Source: Caldifarciminota bacterium (GTDB lineage Bacteria; Hydrothermota; Tepidihabitantia; SM23-42). From it: a stretch of DNA of 7,877 bases. This document shows positions 1 to 5,953 of the stretch, one piece after another; position 1 is the stretch's first letter; each line of letters begins with the position of its first letter. The DNA lies in contig JAGMEL010000078.1 in assembly GCA_023128195.1 (NCBI GenBank), positions 1 to 7,877 of the forward strand. The letters run 5' to 3'. The translations under genes and the position numbers were made by a program. The notes beneath the pieces are model-generated. The model was given only the letters and a program-made list of their open reading frames with translations, did no database searches and was not told the origin of the DNA.

Positions 1-1
1 C

Positions 2-85
2 GCCAAAATTATCCTGAACCGTTTTTTCGATATAAAAAGGTACTTAGAAATACTAGAATCAGGAGAAGTTACTACAATCGAATAG
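2..85 (+). CDS. C-terminal tail of an unrecognised protein (5' end outside window)
   Basis: Reading from base 2 gives 27 sense codons and a TAG stop at 83-85. The peptide begins AKIILNRFFDIKRYLEI and ends ESGEVTTIE. It looks like an amphipathic helix plus a charged tail, as in many soluble enzymes, but I do not recognise the family. The stop lies 13 bases from the end of the convergent M42 gene, which is typical gene packing here and supports a real gene end. The frame starting at base 1 is also open, but it simply continues antisense through the M42 gene and so is less likely to be coding. The start, length and function lie outside the window. T-rich stretches at 87-92 and 111-116 could help end transcription, but I see no convincing hairpin. 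Confidence 0.45.
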   Translation, partial: AKIILNRFFDIKRYLEILESGEVTTIE

Positions 86-98
86 CCTTTTTCCATAT

Positions 99-1256
99 CT
101 ATCCTAAACCTTTTTCACAGATACACGTTAATAGTTTGATTGTAGCTTCAACATCTCTAAAATCACAGACTTCGTTTGTTGAATGGACATACCGTGTAGG
201 AATTGACAGCACACCACTTAATGCACCCTCTTTTACAATTTGAATAATCGCCGCATCAGTAGTTCCTCTTTCAAGAATTTCTAATTGATAAGGTATCTTC
301 ATTTTTCGGGCGTAAGAAACCAACTTGTCATTTATTAATGGGTTACCTATAAAAGCACTGTCTTTCACTTTTATCGCAACGCCTTTTCCAATAGAAACAT
401 CCATCTTAGGAGATTCAGGAATGTCCCCTGTAATAGTAACATCGACTGCAATCGCGTATTTAGGTGCAATTGCATAAGCACCTACCCTTGCGCCTCTTAA
501 GCCTACTTCTTCCTGCACTGAAAAAACAAAATAAAGGTCATCTTTGTTAGCTTTAATCTTTTTCATGGTCTCTATCAAACAATAACAACCAATACGGTCA
601 TCAAGAGCTTTAGCAGATAATCTTTTATTAATATTAACGGCTTGTTGGTAAAATGCAACTATATCACCAATCCTCACCATGGTTTGAGCCTCTTCTTTAT
701 TCTTTGCGCCAATATCTATAAACATATTGTCCAGATGTGCAGGTTTTGGTGTCTCACGTTTTGTCTCAACTCCAATTACTCCAATTGTACCGTTTTCGAA
801 AATGACCCGTTCGAATAAAATTCTTTCGGGAAATATACCACCGACATTAGTAAATCTCAAAAAGCCATTTTTATCAATATGCGTCACTATTAACCCTATT
901 TCATCCATATGGGCGCAGAACATGATAGTGTCTCCATTACACCCCTTGGTACTTCCAGCACTTTTAGCACTTCCAGCACCCTTGGTGCTTCCAGCACTTT
1001 TGGCACTTCCAGCACCCGTGGTGCTTCCAGCACTTTTGGCACTTCCAGCACCCGTGGTGCTTCCAGTACTTTTGGCACTTCCAGCACCCTTGGTGCTTCC
1101 AGCACTTTTAGCAGGTACATACGCAATTAAATTTCCAAGACGATCAACTTTAATTTTTTTGCAGTATTTTTGAATATTCGATTTAATGATTTTTCTAATA
1201 TTATCTTCTCGACTAGCTGGCCCATACGTGTCGCAGAGCTTTTTAATTAACTCCAT
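99..1256 (-). CDS. M42 family metallo-aminopeptidase with an expanded low-complexity loop
   Basis: This is a predicted cytosolic di-metal aminopeptidase of family M42 (TET/glutamyl aminopeptidase, FrvX-like). The family forms large oligomers that trim peptides from the N-terminus. All catalytic landmarks are visible: H116 and D118 in AHMDEIG, the bridging aspartate in KALDDRIG (219-220), the E249-E250 pair in QEEVGLRGA, D272 in AVDVT and H358 in RYVHS. At 385 residues it is about 45 longer than its upstream paralogue. The excess is residues 49-108, a Gly/Ala/Ser/Thr/Lys repeat between strand GNLIAYV and strand TIMFCAHMDE, so the catalytic core itself is uninterrupted. The start ATG (1254-1256) lies inside the end of the upstream M42 gene, behind a strong Shine-Dalgarno, indicating one operon with probable translational coupling. 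Family assignment is secure; substrate preference cannot be read from sequence. Confidence 0.93.
   Translation of the reverse strand: MELIKKLCDTYGPASREDNIRKIIKSNIQKYCKKIKVDRLGNLIAYVPAKSAGSTKGAGSAKSTGSTTGAGSAKSAGSTTGAGSAKSAGSTKGAGSAKSAGSTKGCNGDTIMFCAHMDEIGLIVTHIDKNGFLRFTNVGGIFPERILFERVIFENGTIGVIGVETKRETPKPAHLDNMFIDIGAKNKEEAQTMVRIGDIVAFYQQAVNINKRLSAKALDDRIGCYCLIETMKKIKANKDDLYFVFSVQEEVGLRGARVGAYAIAPKYAIAVDVTITGDIPESPKMDVSIGKGVAIKVKDSAFIGNPLINDKLVSYARKMKIPYQLEILERGTTDAAIIQIVKEGALSGVLSIPTRYVHSTNEVCDFRDVEATIKLLTCICEKGLG
952..1113 (-). repeat. Nine-unit 18-bp minisatellite (36-bp higher-order period) inside the M42 gene
   Basis: Nine consecutive 18-base units begin at 952, 970, 988, 1006, 1024, 1042, 1060, 1078 and 1096, each starting CTTCCAG on the plus strand. 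Two unit types alternate, CTTCCAGCACTTTTGGCA-like and CTTCCAGCACCCGTGGTG-like, giving a 36-base higher-order period. A decayed further unit appears to lie at about 934-951. Read on the coding strand the units alternate GSAKSA and GSTKGA, so each pair adds 12 residues. Unit length is a multiple of three, so copy-number change would not shift the frame. There are no spacers, so this is not a CRISPR array. Confidence 0.95.
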
Positions 1257-2260
1257 AATGCTTCCTCCTTTAAAATCTTTTGAATACTAACAGTTAGTAA
1301 TTTAATTCCTGCCTCAATATCCTTTTTTGAAGCAATTGATAAAGGTGAGTGGATATATCGAGCCGGTGTTTGAATAACTGCTGTCCTAATTCCTTCCCTG
1401 GTAATATGTATAGGACCTGCATCTGTACCGCCAATCATTGGTCTTTTGAACTGGTAAGGAATATTATGCTTTTTAGCGGTCTCTTCTAAAAGCGATACAA
1501 GTTTTTTATCACATATTATTGAACGATCAGTAATTGTGATTACGCAACCTTTACCAATTTCAGGGTAGTGGGGAATGTCTTTTTCTATAGGCCATTCTCC
1601 AGAAGCAGTTGTATCAACAGCAATGGCAATTTGAGGAGATATCCGATATGCCACAATCCTTGCAGTCCTGAGACCGGTTTCTTCCGCCACAGTAAAGGCA
1701 TAATATACTGGTAAATCAGTATGTTTTATTAATTGAATAAGCATATAACATCCAATACGATCATCAAGCGCCTTTCCAAATATAATATCATTATATTCAC
1801 GAAATTTTGTGTCAAAAGTGGCATAATCACCAATCTGGACAAGTTTTTTTGCCTCTTTCTTTGACCCAACACCAATATCAATAAATAAATCCTTTATCTC
1901 AGGGAGTTTTTCCATCTCTTCTTTTTTGATGTAATGAACAGGCTTATGGCCTATTATACCTGTAATGCTATTCTTCCCAATCAATATTCTCTTTGCTAAA
2001 AGCACTCGGGAGGACATTCCTATTGCCTTAAATCTCAAAATTCCCTTATCCTCTATACCGCTAATCATAAACCCGACCTCATCCATATGGGCAGCGAGCA
2101 TTATTTTTGGTGTAGTCTCCTTACCTTTTCTTACAATCAAATTTCCATAAGGATCCTCAATTATTTCACTAACGTCATTTTGAATTGTGTTCCTTATAAA
2201 TTCTCTGACTTTGCGTTCTCCACCGCTCACACCAATTAATTCACTCAATTCTTTTAACAT
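1247..2260 (-). CDS. M42 family metallo-aminopeptidase, standard form
   Basis: This is the first gene of a two-gene minus-strand operon and another cytosolic M42 di-metal aminopeptidase. From the ATG at 2260 it has 337 residues, a normal family length. Motifs in order are the N-terminal helix MLKELSELIGVSGGE, GNLIVRKGK, AAHMDEVG (H58 and D60), GKALDDRIGCY, VAEETGLRTAR (catalytic Glu plus ligand Glu), AIAVDTT and ARYIHS. The loop before the first metal motif is only about 10 residues, the direct contrast with the expanded loop of the downstream paralogue. I prefer the start at 2260 because the family alignment begins at MLKEL and the promoter's -10 box is 6 bases upstream. An in-frame ATG at 2284 would add eight residues, but it lies between the -35 and -10 boxes and has no Shine-Dalgarno. 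The gene overlaps its downstream neighbour by 10 bases. Confidence 0.93.
   Translation of the reverse strand: MLKELSELIGVSGGERKVREFIRNTIQNDVSEIIEDPYGNLIVRKGKETTPKIMLAAHMDEVGFMISGIEDKGILRFKAIGMSSRVLLAKRILIGKNSITGIIGHKPVHYIKKEEMEKLPEIKDLFIDIGVGSKKEAKKLVQIGDYATFDTKFREYNDIIFGKALDDRIGCYMLIQLIKHTDLPVYYAFTVAEETGLRTARIVAYRISPQIAIAVDTTASGEWPIEKDIPHYPEIGKGCVITITDRSIICDKKLVSLLEETAKKHNIPYQFKRPMIGGTDAGPIHITREGIRTAVIQTPARYIHSPLSIASKKDIEAGIKLLTVSIQKILKEEALWS
1261..1271 (-). promoter_or_regulatory. Strong Shine-Dalgarno for the second M42 gene
   Basis: The coding strand reads AAAGGAGGAAG. The GGAGG core (1264-1268) sits 7 bases before the ATG at 1256. The site lies within the last codons of the upstream M42 gene, so ribosomes ending that gene would be close to it. 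It fixes the start at 1256. Confidence 0.85.
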
Positions 2261-2266
2261 AAGGAA

Positions 2267-2294
2267 ATTATATCTAATAAGCATTAATTGTCAA
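2267..2294 (-). promoter_or_regulatory. Consensus sigma-70-type promoter, probably giving a leaderless M42 mRNA
   Basis: On the minus strand there is TTGACA (2294-2289), a 16-base spacer, and TATAAT (2272-2267); both hexamers match consensus exactly. Six bases then separate the -10 box from the ATG at 2260. Initiation normally falls about 7 bases after the -10 box, so the transcript should start at or within a base or two of the ATG. No Shine-Dalgarno precedes that ATG, which agrees with leaderless translation. Confidence 0.75.
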
Positions 2295-2306
2295 CATAAG
2301 AAACCA

Positions 2307-2335
2307 TTGACTTTATTGGTATTATTGATTATATT
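2307..2335 (+). promoter_or_regulatory. Promoter for the glycine-rich surface-protein cluster
   Basis: TTGACT (2307-2312), a 17-base spacer, and TATATT (2330-2335) match consensus at five of six positions in each box. It is divergent from the M42 promoter, and the two -35 boxes are only 12 bases apart. The predicted start is near 2341-2343, leaving a leader of about 7-9 bases before the ATG at 2350. Confidence 0.65.
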
Positions 2336-2340
2336 TAATT

Positions 2341-2345
2341 GGAGG
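2341..2345 (+). promoter_or_regulatory. Shine-Dalgarno at the predicted 5' end of the mRNA
   Basis: GGAGG lies 4 bases before the ATG at 2350, a rather tight spacing. It coincides with the transcription start predicted from the -10 box at 2330-2335, so the ribosome site would be the very first bases of the message. An in-frame TGA at 2326-2328 with no start codon in between confirms 2350 as the start. Confidence 0.65.
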
Positions 2346-2349
2346 TTTT

Positions 2350-3483
2350 ATGACAATAATTATCTTAGTATCTGTATTAATTGGCTATGTTTATGAGGAT
2401 ACAGACAGCCTGATTGTAATTAACGACAGTCTTGTGATATGCGGCACGCACCAGTATAATATTAAAGTTCATATTACAAATAAAGGTATATTAAAAGTCA
2501 GACAATGGAGTGGTGCGGCTGATTCAACTGGATGGCTGCTTTTGAATGCACCATTAATACTCATTCAAGATTCTTCATCAATAAGCGCCTCAGTATCAGG
2601 TTATTGGGGTGGGGATACGAGTCATCCTGATGGATATGGCCCTGGATATGGTGGGGCTGGTGGTATAAGCGGTGGAGCTGGTGGTGGAGCAGGTTATGGC
2701 GGTGATGGTGGCGCTGGAGGTGATTATTATGGTGGAGCCGGAGGCAGTGCATACGGTGATCCTTCAGATACATTAATTGAAATGGGTTCTGGTGGAGGCG
2801 CAGGATGTTATACAACATATGTAGTGGATGGATTCGGTGGAAGTGGCGGAGCAATGACCTATCTGAAAGCTCAGCAGATTACTATAGATTCTTCGTATAT
2901 TGAGACAAACGGTGAAGACGGTCATGTTGGAACATTACTTGGTTTTGAAGCTGGCGGAGGTGGTTCTGGTGGCGGCATAATAATATGGGCCGATAGCGCT
3001 ATTATTCATAACTCTGTGATGAATGCAAACGGAGGGGATGGTGCCAATTCAGAATTGGGCGGCGGCGGCGGCGCTGGTGGCGGACGGATAAAGATATTCT
3101 ATACTACCTCGCTTGACACATCTGATATTGTCTTATTAGTACAAGGAGGTACAGGTGGCATCGGATTTCAAGGCAGTGATGGTGAAGATGGTATGCCCGG
3201 CTCAATACATATTGAACCGATTGTTGGCATCACAGAAATAGCGAATACGGTAACCAAAAATTTCTATATTCACTCTAACCCGGTTAAGGATATTGCTAAA
3301 ATCACCTGTGCAAATACACCGCTTAAATTACACCTTTATGATGTCTCCGGCAGATTAGTAAAGACTATCTGGTTAAAAAATAATACAGAATTTGTCAGAT
3401 TAGATGATTTGGAACAGGGAATTTACTTTTTAAAATCTAATAAGGAAAACAAACCTGCGCATAAAATAATTCTGCTTAAATAA
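2350..3483 (+). CDS. Secreted glycine-rich, probably beta-helical surface protein with T9SS type A sorting domain
   Basis: The 377 residues divide into three parts. Residues 1-15 form a short hydrophobic export signal (MTIIILVSVLIGYV), unusual in having no basic residue. Residues 20-250 hold a low-complexity body: strands such as LIVINDSLVI and LILIQDSSSISASVSG, then Gly-rich tracts at 84-170 and 197-246 around SGGGIIIWADSAII and GGGGAGGGRIKIFY. Alternating Gly-rich loops and short hydrophobic strands resemble glycine-rich parallel beta-helix surface proteins. Residues 305-377 are a typical C-terminal sorting domain, with SNPVKD (309-314), LHLYDVSGRLV (327-337) and GIYFLKS (357-363). In T9SS organisms such a domain directs export across the outer membrane and is then removed. 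The gene heads a plus-strand cluster with a DUF5916 barrel gene. Partner and ligand are unknown. The sorting domain is a confident call; the beta-helix fold is inferred. Confidence 0.85.
   Translation: MTIIILVSVLIGYVYEDTDSLIVINDSLVICGTHQYNIKVHITNKGILKVRQWSGAADSTGWLLLNAPLILIQDSSSISASVSGYWGGDTSHPDGYGPGYGGAGGISGGAGGGAGYGGDGGAGGDYYGGAGGSAYGDPSDTLIEMGSGGGAGCYTTYVVDGFGGSGGAMTYLKAQQITIDSSYIETNGEDGHVGTLLGFEAGGGGSGGGIIIWADSAIIHNSVMNANGGDGANSELGGGGGAGGGRIKIFYTTSLDTSDIVLLVQGGTGGIGFQGSDGEDGMPGSIHIEPIVGITEIANTVTKNFYIHSNPVKDIAKITCANTPLKLHLYDVSGRLVKTIWLKNNTEFVRLDDLEQGIYFLKSNKENKPAHKIILLK
3058..3072 (+). repeat. (GGC)5 glycine-codon run
   Basis: Five consecutive GGC codons, at residues 237-241 of the glycine-rich protein, are followed by GCT GGT GGC GGA. 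This is a GC-rich island in an AT-rich gene. The trinucleotide run is in frame, so slippage would add or remove glycines without breaking the reading frame. Confidence 0.6.
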
Positions 3484-3514
3484 ACCCCGCAGGATGTTTG
3501 CTATCTAGCGCGGT
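3484..3514 (+). other. Intercistronic stem-loop between surface-protein and barrel genes
   Basis: Starting one base after the TAA stop, ACCCCGC (3484-3490) pairs with GCGCGGT (3508-3514) with one C-C mismatch. An inner stem GGAT/ATCT (3492-3495 with 3503-3506, including one G-U pair) closes a 7-base loop. No T-run follows, so it is not a standard terminator. It could instead stabilise the upstream message or uncouple expression of the two genes. Stability was judged by eye. Confidence 0.45.
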
Positions 3515-3531
3515 AAAGATACTCCTTCTGA

Positions 3532-5616
3532 ATGTTTTTACTTTTACTATTATTAATAAACAACAAAACAATCGAGGCGCGATATACTGCACAGCCGCCA
3601 GAAATCGATGGAATTATTGAAGAACTGTGGTATAATGCAGATTCGGCTTATGATTTTATCCAGTATTCTCCATATGAAAAGGTATCTGCTACTGAACCTA
3701 CTGTTGTGTATATCCTTTATGATAACGAAAATCTTTATGTTGCATTTTGTTGTGTCACACCAGGTAGATCGCCGGTCTGCGACTTAGGTGGAAAAGAAGA
3801 TAACGTAGTCTTATATATTGATCCAATGAGCAGCAAGACCACAGCATACTATTTCCAGACAAAGGCAAGCGGCTCATACTCAGATGGAATTATAATGGAT
3901 GACGGTAGAACTTCTGATGAATCCTGGAATGGAGTCTGGTATCAAGCATCAAAAATCTATGAAGATAAATTTGAAATCGAGATGCAGATACCATTTAAAT
4001 CGATTCGTTATAAAAAAGATATTATTGAATGGGGGATAAATTTTAGAAGGTACATTGCACCAAACCAGGAAATAGACACCTGGACAGAATGCACTCAAAA
4101 ACAAGGATTTATGATTTCGACATTCGGTACTCTGTATGGCATAGTCCCAAAAGCATCTGGATATTATTTTGAGATATATCCAGAAGGTATTATAAGGTAT
4201 GAAGTCATATCTGATACTACTACACTAAAACCAGATCTGAGTCTTAATTTAAAGTGGGACTTAGCCCCGCAAACAACAGTCGATGCAACAATAAATCCAG
4301 ACTTTGCCCAGATAGAAGCTGATCCATATACGCTTAATCTTTCCCGCTATTCTTTGAGATTGAGTGAACGCAGGCCATTTTTTATAGAAGGTAAAGAAAT
4401 CTTTTATATGCCTTCAAGTGCATCCAGCCCTTTAGAAATTTACTACTCACGAAAAATCGGCAAGGCAATAAATAGAAATGTTGTTCCAATAATTGGCGGC
4501 ATGAAGCTATCAAGCAGGTCAAAAAACTGGCAATTTGGCATACTTGGCGCCTGGACTGATAAAATCATTGAAGATTCAAATGAAATTGAACCTCAAAGGG
4601 GTTTTGGTGTTTTCAGACTAAAACACCCATTTTCAACAAATTCTGAAATCGGGATACTCGTAAGCAGTGCTGCAAGTAGTAAAGAAGATTATAATTATGC
4701 CTTTGGTTTTGATGGTGCACTGCGTTCTGGTACAAATCAATTTAATATACAAGCTGCCTTGAGTGACAAAAACCATAAAAAGGGTTATGCATTATCATCT
4801 GGGTTAAAAGGTTATATTAAAGATTTTTATATATCGAGTTCTATGCAAATAATCAGTGATTCTTTTGATGTAAGCGATATTGGCTATGTGCCCTGGCCTG
4901 GGTTAAAAGGATTTAAAACAGATTTTGGATTGTATAAAATTTATTCTAAAGGATTTATGAAAACATTGTATATTGGTCCGGGGATTTGCATAAACCAGGA
5001 ACCTGGTGATAGTATAAACTGGGGCAAGTCGATTTCTTTTGATATCAACCCGGAGTTTCGCAATAATTGGGGGATAAATTCATCAATAGATGCAGGTTTT
5101 GCTTATGAGGCTGACACCCATTATATAAACCGAACTGTGAACATATTAGTCTATGGTAAGGGCACAAAATATTCCATACATTTTGGTGGATCAATAGATT
5201 ATACATACAATTATTTGCGCAATTGGCTTGCCTATCAATCATACAACTATTTCTGGTGGGAATATGATATAATTTCTCGAGTCTCACTGTCTTTGTATAA
5301 TAGGTTATGGTGGGAATTTAATCCGAATAATGAACTGTATGCTGTCACACCTACAATGATACCAAGAATTGAATTCCAGGCAACAAAAGATATTAATCTC
5401 AGTATCTATTCCCAACTTGTATTTTTGTGGTTAAATGAAGAGAATAATAAACCAAAAATACAATCAAATCGAGTCGGTCTGCTCTTTTCCTGGAACTTTC
5501 GACCTAAGAGCTGGATATATATTGCATTCAATGATTATCGCGAAGATGTTAATGGACAATTTCATTTAACTGAACAGCTGAGCGCCATAAAGATAAAGTA
5601 TCTGCTATATTTCTAA
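3532..5616 (+). CDS. CBM9-like/DUF5916 outer-membrane beta-barrel protein
   Basis: The 694 residues start with a very short export signal (MFLLLLLLINNKTIEA, probable cleavage after A16). Residues 17 to about 195 form a CBM9-like beta-sandwich: PPEIDGIIEELWYNAD, YDNENLYVAFCC, FEIEMQIPFKSI and EWGINFRRYI. The DUF5916 hallmark lies at 255-291 and includes NPDFAQIEADP, LNLSRYSLRLSERRPFF and IEGKEIF. The rest alternates short amphipathic, aromatic-rich strands, as in an outer-membrane barrel, and ends in IKIKYLLYF. A terminal phenylalanine is the usual signal for barrel insertion. Family members commonly occur in Bacteroidota-like genomes, but their biochemical role is unsettled; carbohydrate binding is only suggested by the N-terminal fold. 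An in-frame TGA at 3529-3531 fixes the start at 3532. There is no Shine-Dalgarno, so translation may depend on the upstream gene or on a weak local promoter. Length and motifs indicate an intact gene. Confidence 0.88.
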   Translation: MFLLLLLLINNKTIEARYTAQPPEIDGIIEELWYNADSAYDFIQYSPYEKVSATEPTVVYILYDNENLYVAFCCVTPGRSPVCDLGGKEDNVVLYIDPMSSKTTAYYFQTKASGSYSDGIIMDDGRTSDESWNGVWYQASKIYEDKFEIEMQIPFKSIRYKKDIIEWGINFRRYIAPNQEIDTWTECTQKQGFMISTFGTLYGIVPKASGYYFEIYPEGIIRYEVISDTTTLKPDLSLNLKWDLAPQTTVDATINPDFAQIEADPYTLNLSRYSLRLSERRPFFIEGKEIFYMPSSASSPLEIYYSRKIGKAINRNVVPIIGGMKLSSRSKNWQFGILGAWTDKIIEDSNEIEPQRGFGVFRLKHPFSTNSEIGILVSSAASSKEDYNYAFGFDGALRSGTNQFNIQAALSDKNHKKGYALSSGLKGYIKDFYISSSMQIISDSFDVSDIGYVPWPGLKGFKTDFGLYKIYSKGFMKTLYIGPGICINQEPGDSINWGKSISFDINPEFRNNWGINSSIDAGFAYEADTHYINRTVNILVYGKGTKYSIHFGGSIDYTYNYLRNWLAYQSYNYFWWEYDIISRVSLSLYNRLWWEFNPNNELYAVTPTMIPRIEFQATKDINLSIYSQLVFLWLNEENNKPKIQSNRVGLLFSWNFRPKSWIYIAFNDYREDVNGQFHLTEQLSAIKIKYLLYF
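5603..5611 (+). promoter_or_regulatory. Possible extended -10 promoter for the zinc-ribbon gene
   Basis: TGCTATATT is an extended -10 (TGN plus TATATT) lying in the last codons of the barrel gene. Five bases separate it from the ATG at 5617, the same geometry as the leaderless M42 promoter. No good -35 box is visible, and the surrounding AT-richness makes chance matches likely. Confidence 0.3.
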
Positions 5617-5841
5617 ATGCTAACAATAAAATGCGCAAAATGTAAGGCTAAAATCTTCAGATACGTAAAGATTGGTAAAGGCAGAATATTACACTGCTGG
5701 AAAAAGAGAATAATAAAAGACTTTAGTATTCACGATGGCGATAAGATTAAGTGCAAATGCGGCAACCTCATTGGCATTGACCAGAAAAAATGGATAAAAA
5801 TGCGCCAGAGAGCCTTCATATACACAGGCAAAAAGATGTAA
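5617..5841 (+). CDS. Small four-cysteine zinc-ribbon protein, function unknown
   Basis: This is a 74-residue basic protein. C6-x2-C9 (IKCAKCKAKI) near the start and C46-x-C48 (KIKCKCGNLIG) form a plausible four-cysteine zinc-ribbon site; C27 in HCWKKR is an extra cysteine. Many Lys/Arg residues and the C-terminal KKWIKMRQRAFIYTGKK suggest nucleic-acid or ribosome binding, but that is inference. The pattern resembles conserved hypothetical zinc-ribbon proteins, and I cannot name the family. The ATG directly follows the TAA of the barrel gene (5614-5616) with no gap, and no separate Shine-Dalgarno is visible. It must therefore be expressed by reinitiation after the barrel or from a leaderless transcript. 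The regular cysteine spacing makes a chance ORF unlikely. Confidence 0.75.
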   Translation: MLTIKCAKCKAKIFRYVKIGKGRILHCWKKRIIKDFSIHDGDKIKCKCGNLIGIDQKKWIKMRQRAFIYTGKKM

Positions 5842-5901
5842 AAGTATATCAATATGATGTTATGTTTCCGAGAGCTCTGAAAAACTATTCATCGCTATTA
5901 C

Positions 5902-5929
5902 TTGACAGCTATTAATATATGATTATTCT
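5902..5929 (+). promoter_or_regulatory. Probable promoter for the methyltransferase gene
   Basis: TTGACA (5902-5907, perfect -35), a 16-base spacer, and TATTCT (5924-5929, four of six -10 matches) lie in the 112-base gap after the zinc-ribbon gene. The predicted start is near 5936, giving a leader of about 18 bases with no clear Shine-Dalgarno before the ATG at 5954. Confidence 0.5.
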
Positions 5930-5953
5930 TGCTCTTAAGAAGACGAAATAATT

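Noticed and set aside
952..1113. Possible CRISPR array
   Set aside because: Units are directly abutting 18-mers with no variable spacers and lie inside a conserved coding frame.
727..1173. Overlapping open frames on both strands through the repeat (about 727-1173 plus, 909-1130 plus, 896-1126 minus)
   Set aside because: The 18-base period is a multiple of three, so a stop-free unit keeps several frames open. The low-complexity products have no independent start signals, and the M42 frame explains the region.
2261..2284. Longer N-terminus for the first M42 gene from the ATG at 2284
   Set aside because: That ATG lies between the -35 and -10 boxes of the best promoter, has no Shine-Dalgarno, and adds residues not expected from the family.
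2561..2854. His-rich ORF on the minus strand
   Set aside because: It is the antisense shadow of Gly-codon-rich DNA in the surface-protein gene; no start signal or recognisable fold.
3484..3514. Rho-independent terminator after the surface-protein gene
   Set aside because: A stem is present, but no T-run follows, so it is listed as a stem-loop only.
3518..3523. GATACT as a -10 box for the DUF5916 gene
   Set aside because: Only four of six matches and no -35 box at suitable spacing (TTGCTA would leave 14 bases); too weak to list.
5045..5287. Minus-strand ORF inside the DUF5916 gene
   Set aside because: Antisense shadow with no ribosome site or family resemblance; the sense frame carries a conserved family.
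5871..5878. AGAGCTCT palindrome in the gap before the methyltransferase
   Set aside because: An isolated 8-base palindrome with no repeat partner or promoter relationship; expected by chance.
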